A DNA stretch of 64,000 bases from Bog-473 sp963809825 (GTDB lineage: Bacteria; Actinomycetota; Acidimicrobiia; Acidimicrobiales; RAAP-2), in the NCBI GenBank assembly GCA_963809825.1, contig CAWELJ010000006.1:190613-254612 (forward strand), read 5' to 3'. Of this stretch, positions 7,408 through 16,330 are shown in pieces. The notes under the pieces were generated by a model. That model saw only the letters and a program-made list of their open reading frames with translations. It searched no databases and was not told where the DNA came from. The first letter of the stretch is position 1. Each line of letters starts with the position of its first letter. The translations under genes and the position numbers were made by a program.

Positions 7408-9066
7408 CTAGGAGCCGACGCGCCCGATCCAGCGCTCCACGGTGCGCGCCAGCGCCGGGAGCGGGAGGATCCCCGCCCGCAGCACGAGGTCATGGAAGTC
7501 CCGCAGGTCGAAGCGCGCGCCGAGCGCGTCAGACGCCACCGCGCGCAGCCGGACGATCTCCCGCCGGCCAACCATGTAGGCCAGGGCCTGGCCGGGATAG
7601 GAGATGTAGCGGTCGACCTCTGACTCGATCTCCATGCGGGGCAGCGGCGTGTGCTCGCACATCCAGTCGAGCGCCTGCCCGCGGGTCCAGCCCAGAGCGT
7701 GGAGCCCGGTGTCGACGACCAATCGGCTCGCCCGCCACGAGTCCGCGGTGAAGAGCCCCATCCGGGCCAGGTCGTCGCTGTAGAGCCCCATCTCGTCGGC
7801 GAGGCGCTCGCTGTAGAGGCCCCAACCCTCCGCGCAGGCGGTGTCGTGCAGCACCCGCCGGACCGGGGGAAGGTCCTTGGACTCCATGGCGATGGTGAGC
7901 TGGAAGTGGTGCCCCGGTACCGCTTCGTGGAACGCCATGTCCTCCGCCCCGTAGCGGTGGCGCTCCCCGGGCTCGGAGGTGTTGAGGAAGTACGTCCCCG
8001 GGCGCGAGCCGTCGAGCGCGCCCGGCATGTAGTAGGCCGCCGCCATGCCGGCCTCCTCCGCCTCGGGGACGGGCTCGACGGTGCAGGGTTCGTCGGGGAC
8101 GACGGCGAACCACCGGGGCGACTCCGCCTCGGCCGCGGCGACGACGCGGCGGGCATGGTCGAGCATCTCCTCGCGGCTTCCGTAACGCAGCGAGGGGTCG
8201 TTCGACAGGCGATCGAAGATCTCGGCGATCTCCGCGGTGCCCCACAGCCGCGAGCCCGTCTCGGCGAGCTCGAGGCCGACCTCGTCAACGATCTCCCGGC
8301 CGGCGGCGTGCAGCTCCTCGTGCGAGTAGTCCATGGAGGTGTGCAGGCGCGCCAGCACGCGGTACATCGCCTCGCCGCCGGGAAGGAAGCAGATGCCAGG
8401 GTGGTCGTCGTCACGGGCCGCCGGGAGCACGTCGGACCGCAACGTGTCCCGGTAGGCCGCCAGCGCGGGGCGGACGGACTCCTCGATCGCGGCGGCGATC
8501 TCCCCGGCGAAGACCCGGTCGTCGACGTCGGGCCGCGCCGCGGCGCCCAGGGTCGGATCGGCGACCACCAGGTCGAGCTGCGCGATGGCGGACTGCACGA
8601 GGCGCGCCACGGCGGTGCGGCCGGCGGCGGTGCCCGCGCGGTGCCGCCCGGCGACGGTGGTCAGCAGCTCGGGCATGGCGCGCAGGCGGGCCAGGTAGCC
8701 GCCGCGCCGCTCGTCGGTGTCGAGGGGAAGCTTCGGCAGCCAGGTCAGCACGGCCGCGACCGGCGCCACGAACGTGTCGCAGATCGTGAACTCGGTCTGC
8801 GGCACCGCAGCGGCATCGGCCATGCCCCGCGCCATGTGGCGGACGAAGTCGAGCGTCTGGAGCTCCGTCTCGTCGAGGCCGAGTTCGGCCATCTGCTCGG
8901 CCTGCTCCGCCACGGACGTCAGCCTGCGGGCCTGGTCCTGCTCGCTCTCGACGCTGAAGTCCGGGAGCCGGTCGTCGTAGCCGGGGACGCCGTACAGCGA
9001 TGCGGTCAGCGGATCGGCATCGAGGACCGTCGAGAGCAGGTCGGCTGCGAGGTCGTCGACGGACAT
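7408..9066 (-). CDS. DUF885 family putative metallopeptidase
   Basis: A 552-residue protein with the DUF885 zinc-site signature FHEAVPGHHFQ, His380, Glu381, His386 and His387. A downstream AEGWGLYSERLADEMG block, which supplies a further acidic ligand in the family, is also present. The N-terminal half is helical, with ASLYGVPGYDDRLPDFS typical of the family start. It is predicted to be cytoplasmic; no signal peptide is seen. DUF885 proteins look like M2/M32-type gluzincin carboxypeptidases, but the substrate here is not known. ATG 9066; TAGCCT on the minus strand (9074-9079) is 7 nt before it, suggesting a leaderless mRNA. Its 3' end converges with the unknown gene ending at 7360. Confidence 0.85.
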   Translation of the reverse strand: MSVDDLAADLLSTVLDADPLTASLYGVPGYDDRLPDFSVESEQDQARRLTSVAEQAEQMAELGLDETELQTLDFVRHMARGMADAAAVPQTEFTICDTFVAPVAAVLTWLPKLPLDTDERRGGYLARLRAMPELLTTVAGRHRAGTAAGRTAVARLVQSAIAQLDLVVADPTLGAAARPDVDDRVFAGEIAAAIEESVRPALAAYRDTLRSDVLPAARDDDHPGICFLPGGEAMYRVLARLHTSMDYSHEELHAAGREIVDEVGLELAETGSRLWGTAEIAEIFDRLSNDPSLRYGSREEMLDHARRVVAAAEAESPRWFAVVPDEPCTVEPVPEAEEAGMAAAYYMPGALDGSRPGTYFLNTSEPGERHRYGAEDMAFHEAVPGHHFQLTIAMESKDLPPVRRVLHDTACAEGWGLYSERLADEMGLYSDDLARMGLFTADSWRASRLVVDTGLHALGWTRGQALDWMCEHTPLPRMEIESEVDRYISYPGQALAYMVGRREIVRLRAVASDALGARFDLRDFHDLVLRAGILPLPALARTVERWIGRVGS

Positions 9067-9111
9067 CGCCGGGAGGCTACCGCGGGCACCACAGGCAGCA
9101 CCTCGAATCGA

Positions 9112-9843
9112 TCAGGCGCGCGTCGCCTCGGCCTTGAGCATCCGGACCACCAGCTCGGGGTGCGACAGGAACGGCGAGTGATCCGACTCCCATTCCACGG
9201 CCCGGGTGCACCGGGCGGCCATGATGCGTTGCAGTCCGGGGTGGATCGCCAGGTCGTTGGCGCAGGCAGCGTACGTCGAGCGCTTGGACAGCCAGGCGAC
9301 CGAGCGCGGCGTCTGCTGGAGCGTGACCATGGGCTGGGGACCCAGGCGTTCGACGGCCCACGCCGCCGTCCCGGGGTCGCACTCGTTGTAGAGGCAGGCT
9401 GCGGCGAGCGCCGGGTCGACCGTGATCAGGCCGTCGTCGTGCGGGATCACGGCCTGGCTCAGATCGGGCCGGCCGTCGTGGGAGATGGCGGCGGCGGCGG
9501 GATCCCCGGTGGCGACCGAGGCGCAGGACTCGGACGCCGTGAGCGCCATGGCGCAGAGAAACACCAGCCGCCCCACGGCGGGATGGTCCCCGGCCTCGGT
9601 GATCACCGCCCCGCCGTACGAGTGCCCGACGAGGACGACGTCGCCGCCCGCCTGCTGGTCGAGCGCCTCACGGACCCGGGCGGCGTCCGAATGGAGATCG
9701 CCGAAAGGTCCCGTGTCGGCCCCGTGCCCGGGCAGGTCGACGGCGAGGGCATCGATCCCCTCGGACGCCAACGCCGTCACGACGGGTTCCCAGCACCATG
9801 CGCCGTGCCAGGCGCCGTGGACGAGAACGACCGGCCGGCTCAC
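9112..9843 (-). CDS. Alpha/beta hydrolase (EstC-like esterase)
   Basis: A 243-residue single-domain hydrolase. It opens with VVLVHGAWHGAWCWEPVV, the HG oxyanion motif. The nucleophile elbow GHSYGG covers residues 73-78 with Ser75. A C-terminal DHSPFLSHP supplies the catalytic His. DLPGHG is the usual strand-4 turn. This layout matches EstC/salicylate-esterase-like hydrolases that cleave small esters; the substrate is unknown. Its start overlaps the stop of the SDR gene by 4 nt (ATGA), so the two form an operon and are likely to act in one pathway. Confidence 0.88.
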   Translation of the reverse strand: MSRPVVLVHGAWHGAWCWEPVVTALASEGIDALAVDLPGHGADTGPFGDLHSDAARVREALDQQAGGDVVLVGHSYGGAVITEAGDHPAVGRLVFLCAMALTASESCASVATGDPAAAAISHDGRPDLSQAVIPHDDGLITVDPALAAACLYNECDPGTAAWAVERLGPQPMVTLQQTPRSVAWLSKRSTYAACANDLAIHPGLQRIMAARCTRAVEWESDHSPFLSHPELVVRMLKAEATRA

Positions 9844-10595
9844 CGGGCAGGGCCTCCGGACACCTCGGCCTTCGCCGCCAGGATCGCTCCGATGCGATCA
9901 CGCATGGCGCCGGCGTGGTGGTCGTCCGTGAAGACGTAGCTGCGCCGTGTGCGGATGGCGTCGACCACGTGCGCCGCGACGACATCGGGTGCGACGGTGC
10001 CGATGGGGTTCATGGCGGTCTTGATCATCCCCGGCATGACGACGCTGACCCCGATGGGAACACCCATGTCCTCGAACTCCGCCCGCAACACGTCCGAGAG
10101 CCCCAGCACTCCGTGCTTGGCGACGGTGTAGGGCCCGAGATTGCCCCGGGGCAGGACGGCCGCCATCGACGCCGTGTTGACCACGTGACCCTCTTCTCCC
10201 GACGCCAGGATCAACGGCACGAAGGAGCGGATGCCGTGGATCACGCCCCACAGATCGATGTCGACGACGCGATGCCACTCCGCGAGGGGGATCTCCCAGG
10301 CGTGGCCCCCCGTGACCACGCCGGCGTTGTTCACGGCCACGTGGAGCTTCCCGAATCGCTCGACGACGGCACGACCGACGGACTCGACGGCGTCGGGATC
10401 CGTGACATCGGCGGGGACGGCAACGACGGCCGCACCCTGCTCGCCGAGCCGCGAGGCGTGGTCCCCGAGGCGCTCCTCGTCGATGTCGACCATGACCACC
10501 TGCATGCCCTCGCCGAGGAACGCTTCGACGATGGCCAGTCCGATACCGCTGGCGGCACCGGTCACGACCGCGGTGCGGCCCTCCAGTCGTTCCAT
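9840..10595 (-). CDS. Short-chain dehydrogenase/reductase (SDR)
   Basis: A 251-residue classical SDR. TGAASGIG (residues 12-19) binds the cofactor; Asp37 at the end of strand two (MVDID) favours NAD(H). NNAG is at 89-92, and the catalytic set is Ser143, Tyr156 and Lys160 (YTVAK). The VVMPGMIKTAMN stretch after the active site fits the substrate loop. It oxidises or reduces an alcohol/ketone; the substrate is unknown. It is followed with a 4-nt overlap by the hydrolase gene. TACCAT on the minus strand (10606-10611) is a possible -10 about 10 nt from the start. Confidence 0.92.
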   Translation of the reverse strand: MERLEGRTAVVTGAASGIGLAIVEAFLGEGMQVVMVDIDEERLGDHASRLGEQGAAVVAVPADVTDPDAVESVGRAVVERFGKLHVAVNNAGVVTGGHAWEIPLAEWHRVVDIDLWGVIHGIRSFVPLILASGEEGHVVNTASMAAVLPRGNLGPYTVAKHGVLGLSDVLRAEFEDMGVPIGVSVVMPGMIKTAMNPIGTVAPDVVAAHVVDAIRTRRSYVFTDDHHAGAMRDRIGAILAAKAEVSGGPAR

Positions 10596-10729
10596 AGCAA
10601 GGCTGATGGTATGACAGCGCCGGCGCTCGCCGAGTCAGCGGGTCGAGTCTCGCCCCGAGAGGCGAGGTAGCCTCACCCCGACTCCATCGGGTCGTCCTCC
10701 GCCCGCACCCCGACGAGAGATGGTGCTCC

Positions 10730-11275
10730 ATGGCTGCTGTCGACCGCGCAACTCGTCCACCCGGAACCCGGGACAGCCGGGCTCCCCACGGTGCGCACGC
10801 GGCGCGCCGTCGGGGCATCGGGTCCGCCGGCGCCCTCGCACTCACGGTGGCGATCCTGTGGCTCCAAGGCGTGGGAAGCCCTGCTGCGACGGCCGCGACG
10901 GGCTGTGTCACGTGGGTCCGGCCCGCGCACAGTGCGGTCCCGCGCGACGTCGCGGCGTGGGCTCAGGGCCGGGCGGTCGTCGGCCAAGGATCGTTGTGGA
11001 CGACCCGGGCGGCGGTCGGTGTTCCTCCCCGGCCCGACGGCACCGGCTGGCTCCTGAAGTTCCCCTGGCTCACGAGACCGAACGGGCTTCCCCGCATCGA
11101 CGGACGCCGACTCAACGGTCCGGGCGTGTTCCGTTACGACGTGAACCGTGCCTATGACGCCCGTGGAGCCTTCAACACCTCGACCCTCCGCTTCTCGTCT
11201 GCGGGGTGTTGGCAGGTCACCGGTCGCTACGGATCCTCGACGGTGCGCTTCCAACTGCGCGTCGGGAGTCGCTGA
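10730..11275 (+). CDS. Secreted protein of unknown function, 181 aa
   Basis: An arginine-rich N-terminus is followed by a hydrophobic signal sequence (residues about 29-55, AGALALTVAILWLQGVGSPA) ending in an ATAATG cleavage-like site. The mature part has GSLWTTRAAVG, WLLKFPWLTRPNGLPRIDGR and a C-terminal SAGCWQVTGRYGSSTVRFQLRV. This combination resembles a family of exported actinobacterial/chloroflexal proteins of beta-sandwich type that I can only place loosely. It has two cysteines in the mature region (TGCVTW and SAGCWQ), so a disulfide is likely. No enzymatic motif. Confidence 0.6.
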   Translation: MAAVDRATRPPGTRDSRAPHGAHAARRRGIGSAGALALTVAILWLQGVGSPAATAATGCVTWVRPAHSAVPRDVAAWAQGRAVVGQGSLWTTRAAVGVPPRPDGTGWLLKFPWLTRPNGLPRIDGRRLNGPGVFRYDVNRAYDARGAFNTSTLRFSSAGCWQVTGRYGSSTVRFQLRVGSR

Positions 11276-11330
11276 GAGGCCACGGCATCGGCTGGAAAAC
11301 GCCTTTAGTGTTGGCGGCGTGCCTCCCGAA

Positions 11331-12353
11331 ATGATGCCGGCGGCCGTCTACGTGGGCGACGGCAGGATCGCCGTGGAGGACGTCCCCCGCCCGGAGCCGG
11401 GACCCGGCGAGGTGCTCGTCGAAATTGCCGAGTGCGGGATCTGCGGATCCGATCTGCACATGGTCCTGGAGCGCTACGCCAAGCCGGGTGCGATTCTCGG
11501 CCACGAGTGGTCGGGCGTCGTGGCCTCGGCGCCGACGGGCTTCGGCTGGACGGCCGGGGACAGGGTGGTGGGGAACGCGGCCCGGGGGTGCGGCGTGTGC
11601 CGGCCCTGCCGACGGGGCCGTCCCTCGGTGTGCCTCAGGCGCCCCTCGGCGGACTACCTCGGGTACCGGGGTGCGTTCTGCCGCTACAAGACGGTGGCGG
11701 CGGACAGCCTGATCCGGATCCCTGATTCGCTCCCGACCAGATTCGCCGCGCTGGCCGAACCGACGGCGATCGCCCTCCACGCAGTGCGGCTGGCGGGTGT
11801 CGCTCCCGAAGATCGGGTGCTCGTCACCGGGGCCGGCCCGGTCGGGCTCCTCATCATTGCGGTGCTGCGGGCGCAGGGGATCACCGACATCACCGTCAGT
11901 GAGCCGTCAGCGCTCCGGCGCCAGAGGGCACTCGACGTCGGCGCCGCCCGGGTCGTCGCGCCCGACGCCCTGGTGGAGCCGCCGATGGCCCAGCCGGTGG
12001 CGGATCCCTCCGCGGTCGTCTTCGAGTGCTCGGGACATGCCGCCGCCATTGAGGCGGCCCTCGGTCAGCTCGACTATGCCGGCACGCTGGTGATCGTCGG
12101 TACCGGCTTCGAACCGCCGAAGATCAATCAGAACCGCGTCATCATCTTCGAGCTCGAGATCGTCGGTGCCTACAACTACGACGACGACGGCTTTCAACCG
12201 GCGGTGGACCTGCTCGCCAGCGGGACGCTCCCGCTCGAGTCATTGGTCGAACCCAACGACATTCCCCTCAGCGAGGTGATGGACTCGATGGAACGACTCT
12301 CCCGGGGAGAGATCTCCAGCAAGGTCATGGTCCGACCGGGGAAGCCGTCATGA
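11331..12353 (+). CDS. Zinc-dependent alcohol dehydrogenase (MDR family)
   Basis: A 340-residue medium-chain dehydrogenase. The catalytic zinc site is CGICGSDLHM and GHEWSG. The structural-zinc cysteine set is CGVCRPCRRGRPSVC. A Rossmann GAGPVGLL (VTGAGPVGLLIIAVL) binds NAD(P). The C-terminal ISSKVMVRP is typical of sorbitol/threonine-dehydrogenase-like enzymes. Substrate unknown. The start may be ATG 11331 or GTG 11319: TAGTGT at 11306-11311 lies 7 nt before the GTG, which would make that start leaderless. The gene overlaps the following VOC gene by 4 nt, so they act together. Confidence 0.9.
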   Translation: MMPAAVYVGDGRIAVEDVPRPEPGPGEVLVEIAECGICGSDLHMVLERYAKPGAILGHEWSGVVASAPTGFGWTAGDRVVGNAARGCGVCRPCRRGRPSVCLRRPSADYLGYRGAFCRYKTVAADSLIRIPDSLPTRFAALAEPTAIALHAVRLAGVAPEDRVLVTGAGPVGLLIIAVLRAQGITDITVSEPSALRRQRALDVGAARVVAPDALVEPPMAQPVADPSAVVFECSGHAAAIEAALGQLDYAGTLVIVGTGFEPPKINQNRVIIFELEIVGAYNYDDDGFQPAVDLLASGTLPLESLVEPNDIPLSEVMDSMERLSRGEISSKVMVRPGKPS

Positions 12354-12808
12354 GCGCGACGCCCGTCAGCCCCCGGATCAACCACGTGGCGATCAGCGTG
12401 GACGCCGACGTCATGGACGACGAGGGCCGTGCCGCGCTGCTCGACTTCTACTCCGAGGTCTTCGGCTGGATCGAAGGCGACAACAGCACCGAAAAGGGCA
12501 ACCCCCTCATCCTCTACACCGGGGAATCGCGCCAGTTCCTCTACCTGCTGCCGGCGAAGGACGAGTTCATGGTGACCCCGAACATGGACCACTTCGGGAT
12601 GGAGGTCTCCTCCAGGGAGGAGATGACGGAGATCCTGGACCGGGTCAGGGCGTACCAGCGCAAGGACGACCGCGTCCGCATCACCGATATCGGCACCATG
12701 GTGACGCACCACAACGACACCGACTACACGCTGACCAACGTCTACATCTGGTTCTTGATCCCGTTATGGATCGAGCTCCAGCACGTCGAACCACGTTCCA
12801 AGGTCTGA
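12350..12808 (+). CDS. VOC family protein coupled to the zinc dehydrogenase
   Basis: A 152-residue protein. The first module opens with INHVAISVDADVMDDEGR and LLDFYSEVFGW, the beta-alpha start with a His ligand typical of VOC proteins. A second metal-site strand is seen in MDHFGMEVSSREEMTEIL, and the last strand contains WFLIPLWIELQ with Glu. It starts inside the ATGA overlap with the dehydrogenase, so translation is coupled. A lyase, isomerase or dioxygenase activity on the dehydrogenase's substrate or product is a guess. A stem-loop follows the stop. Confidence 0.8.
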   Translation: MSATPVSPRINHVAISVDADVMDDEGRAALLDFYSEVFGWIEGDNSTEKGNPLILYTGESRQFLYLLPAKDEFMVTPNMDHFGMEVSSREEMTEILDRVRAYQRKDDRVRITDIGTMVTHHNDTDYTLTNVYIWFLIPLWIELQHVEPRSKV

Positions 12809-13226
12809 CTCGGCTGCGACCCCGGCGCGGGGTCGTGTGGAGGCGGGCCGACCCTCGAGCGCGGCACGCAGGGCTTTCTGGCCCGACCGTGGCCGCACGT
12901 GCCCGACGACCGCAGGACCGCTCGGTTCGCGCCGGCCGACTTTGTGACCAACCGACCTGGTACCCCCCTTCGGCCCCTGTCCGTCCATGCGCACCGCGCC
13001 GATCCGAAATCGCGGGCGCGAATGTCCGGGTCACGGGCGAGCCGCCCGCAGCCAAAGGATCCGGTCCCCCGGTCACGTGCTGCCGGCCCGCACGTCAGAT
13101 CGCCCTGCTCGCCAGGCACGCATCGTTCCGACAGGGTATGTTCCGGTCAGAGGTGGGTTGGAGGAGTCTGGCAGCCGGTCGAGCAGCGAGCGACACGTCG
13201 ACCGAGGGATCCGGAACGCTCCTTCA
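12809..13226. other. Gene-free stretch between the VOC gene and the GH16 lipoprotein
   Basis: About 420 bp with only short, arginine-rich overlapping frames on both strands and no ribosome-binding site that supports a gene. It holds the stem-loop at 12817-12835 and presumably the promoter of the GH16 gene. I see nothing else. Confidence 0.6.
12817..12835 (+). terminator. Stem-loop after the dehydrogenase-VOC operon
   Basis: CGACCCC (12817-12823) pairs with GGGGTCG (12829-12835) around a 5-nt loop, 8 bases after the VOC stop. There is no U-tract. Position and a perfect 7-bp GC stem suggest a terminator. Confidence 0.5.
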
Positions 13227-14474
13227 ATGGAGTCGCACATGCATACACAGACAAGGGTCAAGATCTGGAGGCGGGGACGACTCGCGGTCCCGGCCATTGC
13301 GGTCGCCTGCGCGGTCGTCCTCTCCGGCTGCCAGGCGGTGACCGTCCCGGCCACGAACGTCGGCACGACGACGGCGACCCTCAATGCACAAGCAAGTTGT
13401 TCCGGCGGGAAGCCCGTCCCGTGTTCGTGGTACTGGCGCTGGGGCACCAATGGCAGCTTCCAGTCGTCGTCGCCCCTGCAGGGTCCCGTCATGGCGACCT
13501 GGTCCGGCACGTTGAGCTACCCCGTCACGGGTTTGACCCCCGGCACGACCTACCAGTACGAACTGTGCGGCGAGGGAGACAGCGTGACTTCGTACGTGTG
13601 CGTCGGTGCGTCCAGCGGCGGGTTCCAGACCTTCACCACCGCACCGACCGCATCGAGCGGGTCGACCGGGTCGAATGGGGGAGGCGGAACCGGCACGATG
13701 TCGGCTCCGAACGGATACTCGAGCCAACAGCTCATCTTCGACGACCAGTTCACCGGCACGAGTCTCGACAGCACCAAGTGGGTCTCGTACCTCGGGGCGG
13801 CCGGACAGCGGTGGAACGGCTCAGGTGCCCTTCCGTCGCCCTACTCGGGCTCAAGCCCAAGCTCCAACGATGCGGCAATGTTCGGACCGAGCCAGGTGTC
13901 GGTGAACAACGGGCTGACCCTGACCGCGCAGCACAACGCCAACCAGTACGCGAGCTCCTACCCGTGGATCAGTGGGGTCGTGACGACCGAAGGGAAATTC
14001 TCCCTGCCCACGACGGCCTGGTACGTCCAGGTGAAGGCCAAGATGCCCGACCAGTCGCAGGGCATGTGGCCCGCGATCTGGTTCATGCCGGGCGTGGCGG
14101 GCACGGCGACCAACGAGCTCGATGGCTACGAAGGCGGGTTCCTCGGCTCTCCCGCCAACGACATCATGCACTCGGACTACTTCGCCAACCAGGGCCAGCA
14201 ACAAAGTGCCTACAACGTCGGGCTGGACACCAGCGCCGGCTACCACATCTACGGATTCCAGTTCATCCCGGGCCAGTCGATCACGGCCTACGTGGACGGG
14301 AAGCAGGTATGGCAGGTCAACGCCTCGAGCGGCGTCACCATTACCGGTGAGCCCTACGAGATCATGCTCGAGCTCCAGGTGGCCGCCCAGCAGACGTCGG
14401 GCTGGCACACGGTCACCAACGCCAACACTCCCACTTCGTCCATGACCGTCGCCGAGGTGCAGGCGTACAACTGA
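13227..14474 (+). CDS. Secreted lipoprotein with fibronectin-like domain and GH16 glycoside hydrolase domain
   Basis: A 415-residue protein from ATG 13227 (ATG 13239 is also possible). A signal peptide ends at lipobox VLSGC, Cys35. Residues about 36-139 form a beta-sandwich resembling fibronectin type III (TTTATLNAQA, GLTPGTTYQYELCGEGD). A Ser/Gly/Thr linker spans 140-158. The GH16 domain runs from about 165 to 415 and has the active-site motif ELDGYE: Glu297, Asp299 and Glu302 are the expected nucleophile, helper and acid/base. GH16 enzymes cut beta-1,3/1,4-glucans, galactans and related polymers. It stands just before the sugar-modification operon, so it may act on the cell's own surface glycan or on environmental polysaccharide. 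Confidence 0.88.
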   Translation: MESHMHTQTRVKIWRRGRLAVPAIAVACAVVLSGCQAVTVPATNVGTTTATLNAQASCSGGKPVPCSWYWRWGTNGSFQSSSPLQGPVMATWSGTLSYPVTGLTPGTTYQYELCGEGDSVTSYVCVGASSGGFQTFTTAPTASSGSTGSNGGGGTGTMSAPNGYSSQQLIFDDQFTGTSLDSTKWVSYLGAAGQRWNGSGALPSPYSGSSPSSNDAAMFGPSQVSVNNGLTLTAQHNANQYASSYPWISGVVTTEGKFSLPTTAWYVQVKAKMPDQSQGMWPAIWFMPGVAGTATNELDGYEGGFLGSPANDIMHSDYFANQGQQQSAYNVGLDTSAGYHIYGFQFIPGQSITAYVDGKQVWQVNASSGVTITGEPYEIMLELQVAAQQTSGWHTVTNANTPTSSMTVAEVQAYN

Positions 14475-14639
14475 CGGGCGCCACGTCTGAGGTCCAGCGA
14501 GGTTCGGTTGAGTCTCGGGTCGCGGAGTTACGTTGACATATCCGTTGGCAAGGCATGTCGGCTGACTCTTGAAAAGCAACCCCTCGGGTCCCGCGGTCCC
14601 GATGCCGGGTGGCCGGACCCCCAGCCCGACCTCATGCCC

Positions 14640-14667
14640 TTGGGGGGGCAGAAGGCGACCCTATAGT
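14640..14667 (+). promoter_or_regulatory. Candidate promoter of the amino-sugar operon
   Basis: TTGGGG (14640-14645) and TATAGT (14662-14667) are separated by 16 bp, close to sigma-70 -35/-10 spacing, and lie 50 bp before the first gene. The intergenic 243 bp upstream also contains TTGACA at 14533-14538 without a matching -10. Confidence 0.45.
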
Positions 14668-14717
14668 TTGACCATGCGGTGCCGGGCGGCGGTACGGAGG
14701 TCGCCGCAAGGATCGTG

Positions 14718-15650
14718 ATGGCCAGCCAGAGAACACTTGACGACGACCTCACCGGCTACGGCCACAAGGACTACGCCTCGTCATTGGCAGAGTTCGGTAG
14801 GCCCCTGTCGTTGCCACTCAGCGGCGGCTGGCTCTTGCAACGTCGCATCGGGCGCACCGAGTTCTTCGATGCGATGGGTCCGTACCCGATCTTCCTGTGC
14901 CGCGACTGGAGTCGGCTGGACGAAGACCTGTCGGGCCTGGCAAACGATCTGGTCAGCGTGGTTCTGGTGGCCGATCCCTTCGCCCCCCAGAGCGGCGACG
15001 ACTTCGAGCAGACCTTCGATCGCGTCGTTCGGTTCAAGGATCACTATGTCGCCGAACTCAGCGAATCGCCCGAAGCGTTCGTGCGGCCATCGCACCAGGC
15101 GCATGCCCGGCGGGCGCTCCGGTCATTGGAAGTCGATGTGTATGACCGCCCCTGGGAGCACATCGACGACTGGGTTCGCCTGTACGCCAACCTGACGAGC
15201 CGCCATTCGATCTCGGGTCTGCGCGCGTTCTCGCGGCCGGCTTTCGAAAAGCAACTGAAGACGCCTGGCCTCGTGATGTTCGGGGCGACCGCTGGCGACG
15301 AGATCGTCGGCCTCGACCTCTGGTTCGTGCAGGGAGACGTGGCCTATGGCCACCTCGCTGCCTTCTCGGATCTGGGGTACGAGTTGCGTGCGTCCTACGC
15401 CACCAAGTGGGCGATGCTGCACTATTTCAAGGGTCGGGTGTCGTGGGTGAACCTGACGGGCAGCTCCGGCATCTCCGTGGGCGAGATGGACGGGCTCGCC
15501 AGGTTCAAGAGTGGCTGGAGCACGACCACGAAGCCCGTCTATCTGTGCGAACGCATACTCCAACCGGAGATCTATGAGTTCCTGGCGGGAGAACGACCAA
15601 CGGGTACGGAGGGCTACTTTCCCGCCTACCGCAGCGGAGAGTTTGGGTGA
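14718..15650 (+). CDS. GNAT/FemAB-like acyltransferase
   Basis: A 310-residue protein from ATG 14718, preceded by AAGGA. The C-terminal half has the fold order of GNAT-type acyltransferases used on sugars or lipid-linked intermediates: GLVMFGATAGDEIVGLDLWF (strand 4), AYGHLAAFSDLGYELRASYA (the acyl-CoA/helix region) and WVNLTGSSGISVG. The N-terminal part carries CRDWSRLDEDLSGL and a DHYVAEL helix typical of longer FemAB-like forms. It probably transfers an acyl group to an amino sugar or its lipid-linked precursor. It overlaps the next gene by 4 nt, beginning a four-gene operon. The exact family is not certain. Confidence 0.65.
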   Translation: MASQRTLDDDLTGYGHKDYASSLAEFGRPLSLPLSGGWLLQRRIGRTEFFDAMGPYPIFLCRDWSRLDEDLSGLANDLVSVVLVADPFAPQSGDDFEQTFDRVVRFKDHYVAELSESPEAFVRPSHQAHARRALRSLEVDVYDRPWEHIDDWVRLYANLTSRHSISGLRAFSRPAFEKQLKTPGLVMFGATAGDEIVGLDLWFVQGDVAYGHLAAFSDLGYELRASYATKWAMLHYFKGRVSWVNLTGSSGISVGEMDGLARFKSGWSTTTKPVYLCERILQPEIYEFLAGERPTGTEGYFPAYRSGEFG

Positions 15651-16330
15651 GCGACCGCGACCTCAGATTTGCCATGGTCGTCTCGACGTCCGGGTCGGTG
15701 ATGAACGAGGTCCTCAAGGATGACCTCTTCCGGTCCCGGGTCCATCAGATCGTTGTGGACCGCCCCGGCTTGGCCCAGGAGAAGGCGAGGAGCCACGGCA
15801 TTCCCACGACGATCGTTCCGAACGAAGACGTCGACCGGTTCTGCGCCCGGGTTCTGAGGCTCTTCGACGAGATGGCGATCGACTACGTATTCTCCTTCTA
15901 CACCAGCTTCTTTTCGGCCGAGTTCCGGGAGGCGTATCGAGATCGGATCCTCAATTTTCATCCCTCATTGCTTCCCGCCTTCAAGGGGATGGACGGCTTC
16001 GGAGACACGGTGCGATACCCGGCCCGTTTCGCCGGCAACACGGTGGAGTTCATTGCTGACGTGATGGACGAGGGAAAGATCGTCATGCAGACCGCGTGTC
16101 CGGTCGACCCGGGTGTACCGACCGAACGCATCCGTCATCAGGTGTTCGTCCAGCAGTGCAAGGCACTCCTGCAGGTGGCGCGTTGGCTCCAGGAGGGCAG
16201 GATTCAAGTTGAGGGCCATCGAGTTGTCGTCGCGGGTGCGACCTACGGCTGCGCCTCGTTCTCGCCCGCCCTGGACAGCGACGAGGTCGCCCTCTGGAGT
16301 CCCCCCGATCCCTACAGTTGGTCCCGATGA
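15647..16330 (+). CDS. Formyltransferase-like protein, probable sugar N-formyltransferase
   Basis: A 227-residue protein matching the formyl_transf_N fold. The catalytic signature NFHPSLLPAFKG supplies the Asn and His that position N10-formyltetrahydrofolate in PurN and methionyl-tRNA formyltransferase. A later DEGKIVMQTACPVDPG matches the Asp-containing strand (D in xGxxIxQ). The N-terminus (FAMVVSTSGSVMNEVL) lacks the PurN VLxSGxGSN loop, so it is not purine enzyme GarT. Sitting between an acyltransferase and a DegT aminotransferase, it most likely formylates an amino sugar. Start GTG 15647 overlaps the previous stop. Confidence 0.75.
   Translation: MSDRDLRFAMVVSTSGSVMNEVLKDDLFRSRVHQIVVDRPGLAQEKARSHGIPTTIVPNEDVDRFCARVLRLFDEMAIDYVFSFYTSFFSAEFREAYRDRILNFHPSLLPAFKGMDGFGDTVRYPARFAGNTVEFIADVMDEGKIVMQTACPVDPGVPTERIRHQVFVQQCKALLQVARWLQEGRIQVEGHRVVVAGATYGCASFSPALDSDEVALWSPPDPYSWSR

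Noticed and set aside
12681..13119. Minus-strand frames in the gap before the GH16 gene
   Set aside because: They overlap the VOC gene, are Arg/Gly-rich, and have no start signal or family motif.
15647..16330. Formyltransferase as PurN
   Set aside because: The PurN N-terminal loop is missing and the operon is for sugar chemistry, although the NFHPSLLP motif is shared.
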